A stretch of DNA of 64,000 bases from Hanleya hanleyi (GCA_036873755.1 JAVTVY010036923.1:110874-174873); one strand, 5' to 3'. Counted from the stretch's first letter, positions 44,926 to 55,540 are shown. Notes: generated from the sequence alone by a model not told the origin. Numbers and translations: made by a program.

Positions 44926-45542
44926 AAAAGTTGTTCGTCCTCGAACAAGAACCATCTTACCAAGGTGTCACCATGAAAGACACTGAAGTCCAAACATCAT
45001 GGGAGATGATTTATGCTGATCGAAGAGAGATGGAGAACATTGAACGATCTTACAATATAAGGTACATCACAGATTCGCTATTAAATAAATAAATCAATTA
45101 ATTGAATATTGTTCATTATTCATCCATACGATCAGTTCATATTAATTTAAAGTTCATTTCTTCTTTCATTGTTCATGTCAATTCATAGTAATAGTTCATT
45201 GTCAGTGTATGATAATAGTTCATTGTTCAAGTTCTTATTTAATTTCACAGTAATCAAATATTTACATGTCCATTGAGAGAGAGAGAAGAAACGAGAGAGA
45301 GAGAGAGAGGGGGAGAATTATATTTATCATCGCGTTCAATTTCTTTAATAATGTGAATAAAGATTTGATTATTATTATTTAGATATCCATTCAAGTAATT
45401 AATGTTCAATTTTTATTTTCAGGAACTGACTAAACTTCAAATTCAACTTTAACTTCAACGTTCAAAACTGTCATCTGGCCTCACCAGGGATATCAAAATA
45501 GTCAACCAAAACTGTAGAACAAACTTTGAAACTGTTAACATG
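44926..45542. other. non-coding 3' region of the gypsy element
   Basis: This stretch lies between ORF3 and the purine tract. It has 'GTTCATTGTTCA'-type reiterations near 45110-45230 and a GA-repeat tract at about 45279-45314. No frame is recognised. Confidence 0.6.
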
Positions 45543-46841
45543 TTAAGCTGGAGGGAAATGGTCTTCCTCCAGCCTACGCGTCTTACACATCGGGCATTCT
45601 TCCCCACAGATTGAGTTCTTTACGGTTTCCTCTCTCCTTCGCCGACCATCTGGGTAACGCATGGTGACGACGTGATGAATATGGACGTAATTTGTTTCTC
45701 GCTGGGTGATTATGGTTGGAATATGGAAGCTATCGGATGATGTTGAGAATTGAATTTCATCGCTGTTGGAGCTATCAACATCTTCAAGTTCCATATTGGA
45801 CATTGGAGAAGTGGTGAACAAAGGCGTGGAAGAAGTAATAATATCTATGCAAGTGGTGGTTGTTGGAGTAAATCTGGGAATCATGGTGGTAGCGGAAGTG
45901 TCTGATGAAATGGATCTATGGATGGTGTCGGTGGAAGTGGTGACCATCGGAGTGCAGATAATTGTACCAGCAGATGTGGTGCCTGTTGGAGTGAAGATAA
46001 TTGTATCAGCAGATGTGGTGACCATCGGACTGGTGACAGAAATGGTGTCCTGGAAAGTTGTGGTCATCGAAGTGGAGACAGGACTGGTGTTAAAGGAAGA
46101 AGTGGCAACTGAAGTGAACGCAGGAAGGGTGTCCGTGAAAGTAGTAGCTGAGGAAGTCGAAGTGGAAGTAGCAATTGGAAGGTAGCATGTGATCGGGGTA
46201 TCCAGACAAGAAGTGGTTATCAGTGGAGTGGATACGGAAGAAGTGGTGACCGGAACTGGATCCCTCGATTCGATCCTTGGATGTTCCACTGAGGTTATTA
46301 ATATGTCATCTTCCACATGTTGCAAGCTACTGGCCTCAGCTTGCCTAGCTGATCCAAAGGCAAATGATGGACGGGCAGCTGCAGATGGCCGTCGACGCCT
46401 TACTGCTGACCTAGCCATAGAATAAGCAGCCGCAGCCTGCTGTAGGGGAATCTCAGCGATGGTTGTTGTCTCTGGCCTTTCGATCGAAGCCACAGCTCGC
46501 TCCACCTCATCCAACAAAGGGGTACCTGGGGCTGCAGGGCGTTTATTTACCACAGGAGGTTTCCGTCTGGGAATGGTAACTGTCGCAGCCTGCCTAGCCT
46601 TTGTCCATGGAGCTTTGCGACAGTCAGACAAGTGCACCATGAATGCCCGTTTTCCAGTGACCTCCAAATGGCAGTAAGGACAAACATGGTCCTCTTGATC
46701 CTCTTGAGCCTCACGATGTATATCTTCAACCATTTTTGGACAAGTGATCTTATGGCGGTGAAGACCTTGCCTTTGCTTGTACGATTTCCCACATCTGCAC
46801 CGAAATTCCTCTGACATCATGACTGTAAATAACAATGACAA
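45543..46841 (-). CDS. gypsy ORF3: zinc-finger, Thr/Ser-rich protein of unknown role
   Basis: This 432-codon frame lies 111 bp after pol, where gypsy elements sometimes carry env. It does not look like an envelope protein: no signal peptide and no membrane anchor are evident. The N-terminus has two finger-like motifs, CRCGKSYKQRQGLHRHKITC (about residues 14-33) and CPYCHLEVTGKRAFMVH...C (about 54-73). A proline- and alanine-containing linker follows, then ~170 residues very rich in Thr and Ser with repeated TTS and TST units. The C-terminus has CGEECPMCKTRR. The true start may be one of the ATGs a few codons in (MMSEEF). It could be a nucleic-acid-binding accessory protein or a captured host fragment. 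Expression would need a spliced or re-initiated transcript. Confidence 0.7.
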   Translation of the reverse strand: MSLLFTVMMSEEFRCRCGKSYKQRQGLHRHKITCPKMVEDIHREAQEDQEDHVCPYCHLEVTGKRAFMVHLSDCRKAPWTKARQAATVTIPRRKPPVVNKRPAAPGTPLLDEVERAVASIERPETTTIAEIPLQQAAAAYSMARSAVRRRRPSAAARPSFAFGSARQAEASSLQHVEDDILITSVEHPRIESRDPVPVTTSSVSTPLITTSCLDTPITCYLPIATSTSTSSATTFTDTLPAFTSVATSSFNTSPVSTSMTTTFQDTISVTSPMVTTSADTIIFTPTGTTSAGTIICTPMVTTSTDTIHRSISSDTSATTMIPRFTPTTTTCIDIITSSTPLFTTSPMSNMELEDVDSSNSDEIQFSTSSDSFHIPTIITQRETNYVHIHHVVTMRYPDGRRRREETVKNSICGEECPMCKTRRLEEDHFPPA

Positions 46842-46952
46842 TTTATTGAGTTCATTTTTGTTTTGTTACTTCTGTACCTATGTTTCGTTTGGTTTCCAAA
46901 TAAAGTTTTATTGTTCCTAGTTCCTTTACTGTGTCACCAGTTCTTAACTAGC

Positions 46953-49900
46953 CTAATTGTTGGTTTTGGCTACTGTCCAAGGTTGGAAACTGATACCCTG
47001 ATATGGTTTCATTCGGTCAAAGTGGACCACTTTTGGCTTAGAATTCGGACCCTTTTGTAAGCGATACACTGTGTCATCCAATTTTCCCATGACTTGAAAT
47101 GGTCCATCCCAGTTACAAGATAGCTTCCGTGACAAATGTCTCTTTCGAGTACTGTTGTACAGCCACACCGTATCACCAACTTTGTAAGGACTACCCTTAT
47201 GACATCGGTCATAGTTGCGCTTTCGGCGAACAATATTCTTTGCCTGTGATGCTCTAGCCCTCTCATAGGCTGCTTCCAACCGTTCACGTAATTCAGCGGC
47301 ATACTCTCCATTTTCCATGGTAGACATTGCAGGAGGTCGACCAGTGATGATATCAAGAGGGAGTTCAACTTCTCTACCAAGCATCATCATATTGGGAGTT
47401 TCTTGTGTAACATCATGGATAGATGAACGGTATGCCATGAGTGCGAAAGGCAGTTGCTCGTCCCAGTTTTTCTGATTCTTGTCAACCATCATGGCGAGTC
47501 TATCTTCTAGAGTTCGGTTGAACCTCTCCACCATCCCATTTGACTGTGGGTGGTATGGGGTGGTGCGGGTTTTCTCAATCTCCAGCAGCTTACAGACTTC
47601 CTGGAAAAGATGGGATTCAAAGTTTGAACCCTGGTCCGAATGAAGCTGTCTTGGAACTCCAAACCGGCAAATGAACTCCTTGACGACTTTATCTGCTACC
47701 GTGTCTGCTTCTTGATTTCGTAACGCATAACCTTCCACCCATCTGGTGAAATAATCCTTTATGATTAAGATATACTGGTTTCCTTTTCTGCTTTTGGGTA
47801 ATGGTCCTAAAATATCTATCGATATTCGCTCGAGAGGGGCTCCAACAGTGTACTGTTTCAATAGTGCTCTCGATCTTTGAGGGGGTGACTTCCGTGAGGC
47901 ACACGTATCACATTGCTTGCACCAGAGGGTGACATCTCTTCTCATTTCTACCCAATAGTAATGCTGTTTAATCTTGTGAAGAGTCTTCTGAGTTCCAAGA
48001 TGAGCTGCTGTCTTAGAAGAGTGGAGATGATGAAAGACTTCCTTCCTGCAACCTGCAGGTACAATCAGTTGCAAAGAGTTATCAGAACCTTCCATAGTCT
48101 CCCACTTGCGATACAGGACCCCATCTTGAAATGACAATCTGTCCCATTGAGCCCAGTAGTACTTGGGTGCTTTCCCAAGAGAAGACACTTCACTCCATTT
48201 GGGACGATTTGTTTGACTTTTCTTCGCAGCAATCACCCACATTAGGTCCGGATCATTTTGTTGAGCTTCAGCTAACCTCTGACTTGACCAAACTGATTGT
48301 TCCTCAAGGGAATCATCAGATGTCCCTGACTTCACAGGTTTCGGTTGTATTTCTTGTGCTGCTTTCTGCTGTCTTGTTGTAACCGCAGTAACCTTCCTTT
48401 CATGTGGTTGATAATACTTTTTCGCAGTGTTCCGTCGTTTCATACGTCGTTGTGGATAACCCCAACATTTGGGCAACCACTGAACTTTGGTAACCCTCGT
48501 CTCAATCGGTCCTGAATGATCAGTTTGAACTGTGACATCTGCAGTTGTCTTGTCCTCGTGTGAGAGAATACTAGTAATCGATCTAGTTGTGTAACCCATC
48601 TTGTCACACCAACTACAAGGGATTCGAGACAGTGCATCAGCGTTTCCATGTTGTTTCCCAGGTCTGTGTATTATGTCAAAGTCATACGTACTCAAGAGTC
48701 CTAACCACCTTGCCATCTGTCCCTCTGGTTCTTTAAAATTCATGAACCATCTCAGAGCGCTGTGGTCGGTTCTAATGGTAAAATGTCTCCCATAGAGGTA
48801 ATGTCTGAAGTTTTTGACAAACTGAACGACTGCCAACAGCTCTCTCCTTGTTACACAATAATTTCTCTCTGGTTTGGCAAGAACTCGGCTGGCATAAGCG
48901 ATGACCTTTTCCTGGCCACCCTGAAACTGTGACAGGACAGCTCCAATTCCATAATTACTAGCATCCGTGTCCAAAATGAAATCACCATGAGAGCTTGGGT
49001 ATGCCAATATGGGACTGTTGGTCAGCCTCTGTTGCAGCTCTCGGAACGATGTTTCACATTCTTCAGTCCAATGAAATTCCTTCTCCATTTCAGTCAAGCC
49101 ATGCAAGGGCTTGGCGATGCTTGCAAAGTTCTCAATGAACCGTCTGTAGTAGGATGCTAACCCAAGAAAGCTACGTACTTCATGTACAGATGTCGGAACT
49201 GGCCATTTCTGTATTGCTTTGATCTTCTCCGGATCAGTTGATATTCCTTCCGAAGAAACCACATGTCCCAAGTAGTTGACTTCCTGTTGAAACAGGTGAC
49301 ATTTCTTAGGCTTCAACTTTAAGCCAGCTTCACGGAGCCTATTGAAAACTTTTCTCAAATTGATAATGGCTTCATCGAGAGTTTTCCCGAATACTATGAT
49401 GTCGTCTAGATACACAAGACAAATGTCCCATTGGTAACCAGCCAGAACCATCTCCATCAGACGCTCGAAGGTTGACGGCGCATTGCATAACCCAAACGGC
49501 ATCACCTTGAACTGCCAGAGACCACTTCTTGTAGTGAAGGCCGACTTTTGTCTTGCATCATCATCTAATTCTACTTGCCAGTAACCACTTGCGAGGTCTA
49601 GAGTGGTGAACCATTTTGCACCATGTAAGGAATTGAGTGAATCATCGATTCGGGGGAGAGGATAGGCATCCTTTATTGTCACCTGGTTCAGTCTTCTGTA
49701 GTCCACACAGAATCTTATGCTACCGTCCTTCTTGGTTACCAAGACGATGGGTGACGCCCAAGGACTGGATGACCTTTCTATAATGTTCCGCTGTAACATA
49801 TCCTTAACCTGTTGATCAGCCTCCTCTTGTTTGTGTATTGGCAACCGTCTTGGTGGTTGTCTCAATGGTGGTGCATTCCCAGTTTTAATCGTATGCTTGA

Positions 49901-50954
49901 CACCTTTGGCTTGCCCTAAATCCGCATCCGACTCGGCAAATATGTCAACGTACTCCAGCAATAGAGCCTTTACCTTACATTTATCCCCTGGAACCATTCC
50001 CTCTGTACACCGGTTATACAGTGGTTCCAGATGCTTCGGTAAATCAAATAGTGGCAATCCGTCACCACTGTCATCATCAGATGACATCTCTACCCTAGTT
50101 TCAGCACCTAGGGCGTCATCCACAAAAACACAAGTGGATGTCACTGGGCTTGCTATTGCTACAGTAGTACCTTTGTGAATAACTTGAGGTTCTTCCCCCA
50201 GGTTCATCACCTGCAATGGGAAGAATTCTTCTTCGCTATCCACAAGCGTTCTCCCGAACAGTAACTTATCATCAGGTAATGTCCCTAGCAAGGGTTCACA
50301 GAGTGTCCATTTTCCTATGGTTCCTCTGTTGTCTTGCTCAGGTGCACTTGGAATAATCATCTGCTGACCAGGTGGAATTGATACCGTTTGATTAATGATC
50401 AACCGGCAATGTCCCGACTCAACAAAACCTCCCTGTTCCGTGCACAGAATCTGATAACCATCACATGTCATGCTTCTACTTTTCAGATGAATCTCACAGT
50501 TGAACCTCGTCAAAAAGTCCATTCCCAAAATACCATCGTTGCGAATGTCAGCGATGATGACATCGATTGGTGTTGAATGGGGCAGTATCCCCATGTCCAA
50601 CCTGCATGAACCAATGATATTCAGTGGTGTATGATCTGCAGCAAGAAGTCTCAGAAAGGTTGGTTTGATAACTGGTCGAACTTCCAGTGGTATTCTGGAA
50701 AAGAAATCAGTTGCTAAAATGGTAACGGAAGCCCCAGTGTCAATCAAAAATGAAATATCAAAGTTCCCAATTCGACCAGGAATGTACAGACAACCTTCTG
50801 GGTTCTCGACCCCTACCTCCAGTACGTTACATTTGTCACCGCTCTCGACTGGTATATTTTGGTAAGTTGCAGGACACCGACCGGCATCTTGCTTGCGAAA
50901 TGTAATAATTGGGGTGTCCCTCTGTGAGTTCTCTATTTCCCTAGGTCGAGGCAT
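46953..50954 (-). CDS. pol: gypsy Pol polyprotein (protease, RT, RNase H, integrase)
   Basis: 1333 codons without interruption. In order: aspartic protease with LIDTGASVTIL (about 70-80); reverse transcriptase with RFCVDYRRLNQVT and catalytic YLDDIIVFG (about 515); RNase H with ILDTDASNYGIGAVLSQ (about 660) and TDHSALRWF; integrase zinc region HHLHSS...CKQCDTC (about 975-1015); integrase core with D in SIDILGP (about 1046), HSDQGSNF (about 1108) and NGMVERFNR (about 1140). A C-terminal WDGPFQV stretch fits the GPY/F module. No chromodomain is seen. The frame is -1 relative to gag and is open upstream of its first ATG across the gag end, so ribosomal frameshifting is plausible; no canonical slippery heptamer was found. 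Confidence 0.95.
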   Translation of the reverse strand: MPRPREIENSQRDTPIITFRKQDAGRCPATYQNIPVESGDKCNVLEVGVENPEGCLYIPGRIGNFDISFLIDTGASVTILATDFFSRIPLEVRPVIKPTFLRLLAADHTPLNIIGSCRLDMGILPHSTPIDVIIADIRNDGILGMDFLTRFNCEIHLKSRSMTCDGYQILCTEQGGFVESGHCRLIINQTVSIPPGQQMIIPSAPEQDNRGTIGKWTLCEPLLGTLPDDKLLFGRTLVDSEEEFFPLQVMNLGEEPQVIHKGTTVAIASPVTSTCVFVDDALGAETRVEMSSDDDSGDGLPLFDLPKHLEPLYNRCTEGMVPGDKCKVKALLLEYVDIFAESDADLGQAKGVKHTIKTGNAPPLRQPPRRLPIHKQEEADQQVKDMLQRNIIERSSSPWASPIVLVTKKDGSIRFCVDYRRLNQVTIKDAYPLPRIDDSLNSLHGAKWFTTLDLASGYWQVELDDDARQKSAFTTRSGLWQFKVMPFGLCNAPSTFERLMEMVLAGYQWDICLVYLDDIIVFGKTLDEAIINLRKVFNRLREAGLKLKPKKCHLFQQEVNYLGHVVSSEGISTDPEKIKAIQKWPVPTSVHEVRSFLGLASYYRRFIENFASIAKPLHGLTEMEKEFHWTEECETSFRELQQRLTNSPILAYPSSHGDFILDTDASNYGIGAVLSQFQGGQEKVIAYASRVLAKPERNYCVTRRELLAVVQFVKNFRHYLYGRHFTIRTDHSALRWFMNFKEPEGQMARWLGLLSTYDFDIIHRPGKQHGNADALSRIPCSWCDKMGYTTRSITSILSHEDKTTADVTVQTDHSGPIETRVTKVQWLPKCWGYPQRRMKRRNTAKKYYQPHERKVTAVTTRQQKAAQEIQPKPVKSGTSDDSLEEQSVWSSQRLAEAQQNDPDLMWVIAAKKSQTNRPKWSEVSSLGKAPKYYWAQWDRLSFQDGVLYRKWETMEGSDNSLQLIVPAGCRKEVFHHLHSSKTAAHLGTQKTLHKIKQHYYWVEMRRDVTLWCKQCDTCASRKSPPQRSRALLKQYTVGAPLERISIDILGPLPKSRKGNQYILIIKDYFTRWVEGYALRNQEADTVADKVVKEFICRFGVPRQLHSDQGSNFESHLFQEVCKLLEIEKTRTTPYHPQSNGMVERFNRTLEDRLAMMVDKNQKNWDEQLPFALMAYRSSIHDVTQETPNMMMLGREVELPLDIITGRPPAMSTMENGEYAAELRERLEAAYERARASQAKNIVRRKRNYDRCHKGSPYKVGDTVWLYNSTRKRHLSRKLSCNWDGPFQVMGKLDDTVYRLQKGPNSKPKVVHFDRMKPYQGISFQPWTVAKTNN

Positions 50955-50962
50955 CGGTAAAT

Positions 50963-51913
50963 TTACAACCGATCCTTGCCTCGGCAGACCGGTTGTAGTT
51001 CGTTTTCCGCCTGATGATGTGTCTGCTCACTACGATAACCTCTGTTGCGGCATTCATTGCTGTAGTGTCCCATTCTATGGCAGTTGTAGCATTCAACATT
51101 GGATAATGCACGTCTTCGCTGTTGACGAAAATCTCCTCTACCTTGAGCTTCATTCCTTGTCAGCTGTTTGAGCTGTTCTTCTATCTTTTTCACTCGTTCT
51201 TCCAGGCTGATTACAGTAGGATCTTTAACCACTTCTCGTACAAACTTCCTTGAAGCATTTCCACTGCGCTGCGCTTCCATCTTCTTGTACCCCTCATATT
51301 CTAATGCCAGGGTGACAGCCATTTGAAGGTTCTCCGGTTTGCCTCGGTACACTTGCATCCGCATTTCTGCATCTTCAATCGCATCGATAAAATGTATCTT
51401 TGCCAGACGATCTTGCTGATCGGATGACACATCAGGATATGCCAGTATGGCTAGCTTACGAATAGCCTGCCCGAGTTCCCTCAAAGTTTCTTTATTTCCA
51501 CGTCGTCGACTTCGGATTTCAGCAAGATACAGTTCAGCTTGACCTGTGGGTCCGAAACGAGAATTCAAAACGTCCACCAATCGATCAAAGTCTCGTTGTT
51601 CCCACTCATTAAGGGTGCAGATTAACTGTCTTGCAGCGCCTTTCAGATGAGTAAACAGATAGTCCGCTTTCTCTTGTCGGCTCCATCTGTTTATTCTGGC
51701 AATGGTGTTAAATATCTGGAGATACTCCTTCCACGGGGTGTCACCTCCGAACATTTCGGGTTTCAGATGTCGACGTTGCACGTGAGACCCGTCCCCGTAA
51801 CCGGCCTCACGTGGAGACGATCTCGGAGACTCCTCACACTGAAGTGGAGCCCTAAAGGTAACTTCAACGTCATCGCTCTCATCATGTCCTGTTGTATCAT
51901 CTTCTGGATCCAT
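50963..51913 (-). CDS. gag: gypsy Gag-like protein with CCHC zinc knuckle
   Basis: 316 codons, the first frame after the 5' LTR. After an acidic N-terminus (DDTTGHDESDD) comes a capsid-like helical region including NRWSRQEKADYLFTHLKGAA and LNEWEQRDFDRLVDVLNSRF, then a charged coiled stretch (VISLEERVKKIEEQLKQL). A single CCHC knuckle, CYNCHRMGHYSNEC, lies about 30 residues before the end. Gag packages the element RNA in virus-like particles. Start 51913 is the first ATG and gives the usual gag layout. The pol frame overlaps its 3' end. Confidence 0.92.
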   Translation of the reverse strand: MDPEDDTTGHDESDDVEVTFRAPLQCEESPRSSPREAGYGDGSHVQRRHLKPEMFGGDTPWKEYLQIFNTIARINRWSRQEKADYLFTHLKGAARQLICTLNEWEQRDFDRLVDVLNSRFGPTGQAELYLAEIRSRRRGNKETLRELGQAIRKLAILAYPDVSSDQQDRLAKIHFIDAIEDAEMRMQVYRGKPENLQMAVTLALEYEGYKKMEAQRSGNASRKFVREVVKDPTVISLEERVKKIEEQLKQLTRNEAQGRGDFRQQRRRALSNVECYNCHRMGHYSNECRNRGYRSEQTHHQAENELQPVCRGKDRL

Positions 51914-52016
51914 CTTTAACTTGTCCCGTTATATACGTTTATGTGCCAAACTGTTCAAACAGATTTCTAATCACAACTTCACACAGTTCAGAATGCAGCT
52001 TTCCCAGAATGCAACA

Positions 52017-52034
52017 ATCCCACCGCTGCCACCA
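52017..52034 (-). promoter_or_regulatory. candidate primer-binding site
   Basis: On the minus strand TGGTGGCAGCGGTGGGAT begins 2 bases after the 5' LTR. TGG complements a tRNA CCA end, as expected for a primer site. I did not identify the tRNA. Confidence 0.6.
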
Positions 52035-52036
52035 AT

Positions 52037-54263
52037 TGTAGCGGTTTCTTAAGGGCTAAGTCCCCCTATTGATAAAATCGGTTTAACCACCAATGTTCTT
52101 GAATGCTGCCACCACCTATTTTTCACATCAAATAGGAAAGTAACTGGATTTCTTGTATCCTTATCTTGACTTCTTCTCCGGAGACGCCGCTACCAACTGG
52201 ATTCGGATTCTAACCTTTGTCCTTAATATCTTTCACCTGCTGCTTCGCTTTCGTTGTATCAGAATTCTGTCTTCCAGCTTAATTCATTTAGGATGACACA
52301 CTTTGGTAACCATTCTATACTAATCTTGTTTTGTAACCTTCAGGGTAACACAGTTTCCATCTATTGAACAGTATCACAATAACCAACGTGAAGTCCAATT
52401 TTGCAGCTCAACAAATAGAGAATCTCAGTTTATTATTTGATCAATAGAATATATACAGTTCATCTGAAGATTAAATTCCATTCGATGTCATCCGTTGTGA
52501 AAGTTAATTTTTATCAACAAATATTCCTGAATTAATTTAACGGTAAATAATTTTCTCACTCTGGACTTCCCTTGGTGACACTTGGTAAGTATGGAGAGAT
52601 ATGGCGAAAATGGTCTGGAAACCTTAATGTCCCTAATTGGTAACCATTTCAATGGTGACAGTTCTGTAAACAGGTAAATGATGACGGAAATTCTGAAGAA
52701 ATGCTCAAAATGTCAAAATTACAATGTAATCAGGTGCCTGGTTACTTTACTGTAATTAATTATCCAAAGTCTGAGGTTAATTTGGCTTGAAATAGGAAGT
52801 ACAGCTGTTGTAATCCTCTATGGTGACAAATGCTGACGGATGGTGACAAATGGTGACATGTAACCATATGGTGACATGAGGGTTACAAATAATTTCTTGT
52901 AATCTTTAGTCCAAATATTTACTTCTTCTATCTGTATTATGATTCTCCATGTTATTTGACTGGCAGGCAGCACTTCTGTGTTGTACCCCGAAGAGACTCC
53001 GAGATCGTCTTGCCTATATATACGGTCGAGCTTTCTTTTATAGGTTTTTGGTCGCTAACCATGACGTAAGTTGCTATGGCCTGAAAGCCAGCGTGAATAA
53101 TAACGAACGTTTTGATTGGCCGAAATAATAAAATTACGTCACATAACTTTCAAAAGGCGGCGGACATGCAATGTGTGCAGTCGACAACTTTGATAGAAAA
53201 CAGGTGTTTTTAGACGGCCAGAAAGTGATAAATTTTGGAAAATCATATGCCAAGTTATATATGGTTTTGAAGCCCGTAACCTGAACTTGATTACTATGAC
53301 AATAACTATTGACAAGAACGCTTCCAAACGGACGATGGATCAAATCTCTTGCACCGAAAATCACGCTTGCACGGAAAAGTACAAGACGATAACATGTGAA
53401 CTTTTCATCTCGCTGTCTGCATCATTTACAGGGAACTTACGGGAAAATTTCTCAAAACAAGCCATAATTCTTACGTCAAGGTAAGCCAAGTATCTATAAT
53501 TTCATATCATATCAATAATCAGTGCCAAAAATATCTCTAACCATGACCAAATACAATTTTTCCTGAAGTTTCAGACTCGGCGTTCGTTATCACAACAAAT
53601 GGCGAAGGCACAGAATTGTTGACAATCTCAAGAGTCGGCCAATTATTGAAAAATTCATAACTCGTAAAATACTTGATCTAAAATCTTGACACGTCAAGAC
53701 AAGATCATCCAGTAGTCTAAGTTTCATGTCCTAAAAGGATATTGCCTGATATAAATTACAACAGTTTTAATTTTGCATTTATTTATCGCTAAAAATGACT
53801 CTGACACGCATCTTTCCATGCTAACATGTACCGCGAAGTGCTGCAAAATCCGTGTCAACTTCAAAAATCTATATCTCCGAAAATACTGAACCAAAATTGT
53901 TGCTAGTTCAGGACAATGTTCCCTAACATGTGTACTTCCTACTTCTAGCGGGAATTGTCGTTATAAATTTTATAAATCAGTTAAACTTACAATTTAGTTC
54001 GGTGGGGGTCCAAAGAGTTGCTGACTCCAATGCGTTCGACGTAGCGCGTGCAGTAGTCGGCAAAACAACCCGAGATCAAAGAAGAGTGCTAAAAATAGAT
54101 GGGGGTCTGGAAGAGGGGATTTGTTTACAATTATCTTTCAACTGTACTATTACTATTTGTCGAGAAGTTCCTAATATGTATATTATTTGGTCATAAGCCA
54201 AATATAAACCCATAGATAATGTTTATTATTTACTATAAAATATTATCATCTATTTTCGCCACA
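52037..54263 (-). repeat. 5' LTR of the gypsy element
   Basis: It matches the 3' LTR over its full 2227 bp. As the 5' LTR in minus orientation it should hold the promoter: a TATATATA box at 53015-53022 followed by a transcribed region, and AATAAA at 52429-52434. Plus-strand 'ATGGTGACAAATG' reiterations near 52820-52880 are shared with the other LTR. Confidence 0.95.
53015..53022 (-). promoter_or_regulatory. candidate TATA box of the gypsy promoter
   Basis: TATATATA in the order GACCG-TATATATA-GG on the minus strand, about 980 bp before the end of the 5' LTR. The same motif is at 43665-43672 in the 3' LTR. Confidence 0.55.
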
Positions 54264-54267
54264 ATAT

Positions 54268-54926
54268 CAATATGTGGAAATGAAATTGAACACGTCTTTA
54301 ACTTCAAATTTTTAGGTGTTTATTTCAATGATAGGCTAAATTGGGTAACACACTTCGATGAAATACGTAAGAAACTTTCGAGAAATATTGGTGTAATCAA
54401 TCAAGTCCTGTCTTCATAAAAAGTCTTTGTACATTCTGTATTACTCACTGATCTATCCGTATTTATCCTACTGCAACATCTTCAGCCACTGAAAATACTC
54501 CAAAAAACAATCATTCGCATAATAGCTTCAACCGATAGACTCGCGCACTCTGACCCACTTTTTGTTGAATTGAATATTTTGCCTATCACTGAACTAAATG
54601 ACCATCTCACTCTGCTGCTCATTCATAAGTTCATTTTCTTTACCACACTGCTGCCTTCATCATTTCGGAACTTCTTCACAAAAATCTCTGACGTTCACTC
54701 GTATGTCACCCGCCAATCCAACTATCCAATCCATCTATATAGACCGTTTTCTTCATCTGACCTATCATTTCACTCTATGAGGATCAAAGGACCTCGAATA
54801 TGGAACAAGTTACCCCCTGGTTTAAAAACATTTTCATCCATTTCCATGTTTAAATCATCATCAAAGTCGCACCATATCAACAATAAAAAGTTCCCCCAGT
54901 GTGCTGCTCTAGTATTATCCATATAG
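54268..54926 (+). pseudogene. LINE ORF2 part 2: C-terminal region
   Basis: Right after the gypsy insertion the LINE frame resumes with ISICGNEIEHVFNFKFLGVY and DRLNWVTHFDEI, the usual post-RT thumb region. A stop follows at 54417, then frames with YYSLIYPYLSYCN-like and (54570-54926) SDVHSYVTRQSNY and KGPRIWNKLP, the typical LINE C-terminus. Removing the insertion and one ATAT copy would leave the reading frame in phase across the site, so the insertion hit an already damaged but collinear ORF. Confidence 0.8.
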
Positions 54927-55189
54927 ATCAATATCAATACATTAACCAAACATAGTTTGCTGATTGTCCGAGGATACGTGTTTGTTTTTATTTATATAAT
55001 GTTCTCACCGCTTACAGTCATATCAACATTCACCAGCTTCTTTAACTTATATTCTTATGTATATTCGAATTGTTTCCACAGGGATAGAACAAGCCCTCTG
55101 GGATTTTATTCCCGCCAACTGCCTTTTACAACTATACATTGCACAATTAATTTATTTTGGTGAATAAATGAAATGAAATGAAATGACCC

Positions 55190-55540
55190 GGAACCGTATC
55201 AGTAGGTTCCGGCTGGATATTCAGGCCCGCCTCCACTGTGGGTATAGGCGGGCTGGTCATGGTCGCATCACCAGTGGTATTTGTCTCCTTGGGCCCGTCT
55301 TCAGTGAGACTGTCCTTGCGGGGCTCCTCTTTAGCGTGAAGTTGTCGCCCACGCCGTGGTGACTGGGCATGTATCAAACGTTGGTGATGTATTAACTGAC
55401 TGCGTCGTTTGAAGAGTTGACCAAACTCGTCGCATGGATTTTTGGGTGCCCCATGGACTGTCCGTTCCTGGCACCGTAAAGCATCCTCCCGATTAAATAC
55501 CCGTGAGCAGGTTTTACAAGTATACTGCTAAGCATTATGG
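55190..55540 (-). pseudogene. C2H2 zinc-finger remnant
   Basis: On the minus strand, after a TAG near 55532, the frame reads YTCKTCSRVFNREDAL...CQERTVH, where Cys replaces the first His. A second finger-like unit follows, PCDEFGQLFKRRSQLIHHQR, with one Cys missing. A hydrophilic tail (TEDGPKETNTTGDATM) continues to the LINE tail. The first ATG lies downstream of both fingers, so an initiator is missing. Two damaged fingers plus context suggest a DNA-binding protein of the virus-like element. Confidence 0.55.

Larger units (their letters stand above)
42687..54263 (-). mobile_element. complete Ty3/gypsy LTR retrotransposon, very young
   Basis: This 11,577-bp element lies on the minus strand: 5' LTR 52037-54263, primer site, gag, pol, a third ORF, purine tract, 3' LTR 42687-44913. 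LTRs begin TG and end CA, and are the same length (2227 bp). By eye I noticed only about seven differences between them. ATAT flanks both sides (42683-42686 and 54264-54267), a 4-bp target duplication. Gag and pol are intact, so it may still be active. PR-RT-RNase H-integrase order is diagnostic of Ty3/gypsy (Metaviridae). Confidence 0.95.
40890..55186 (+). mobile_element. CR1/L2-like LINE, 5'-truncated, interrupted by a gypsy element
   Basis: The retroposon starts within the endonuclease domain near 40890 and ends in a short ATGAA-type tandem tail (GAAATGAAATGAAATGA) at about 55170-55186. A 3' microsatellite tail in place of poly(A) is typical of the CR1/L2/Jockey-related group. The interval 42687-54263 is a Ty3/gypsy insertion. 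Total LINE sequence is about 2.7 kb. 5' truncation and several frame lesions mark it as dead. Confidence 0.8.

Noticed and set aside
45766..46185. 139-codon plus-strand frame, Val/Ser/Glu-rich
   Set aside because: It is the antisense of the Thr/Ser-rich repeat region of gypsy ORF3; the low-complexity sequence keeps several frames open.
45543..46841. Envelope gene of an errantivirus-like element
   Set aside because: No signal peptide, fusion peptide or membrane anchor; the finger motifs and Ser/Thr repeats argue against an envelope protein.
46953..51160. Canonical slippery heptamer for gag-pol -1 frameshifting
   Set aside because: The overlap and -1 phase are real, but the best candidate seen (GGAAAAC) does not fit the X XXY YYZ pattern.
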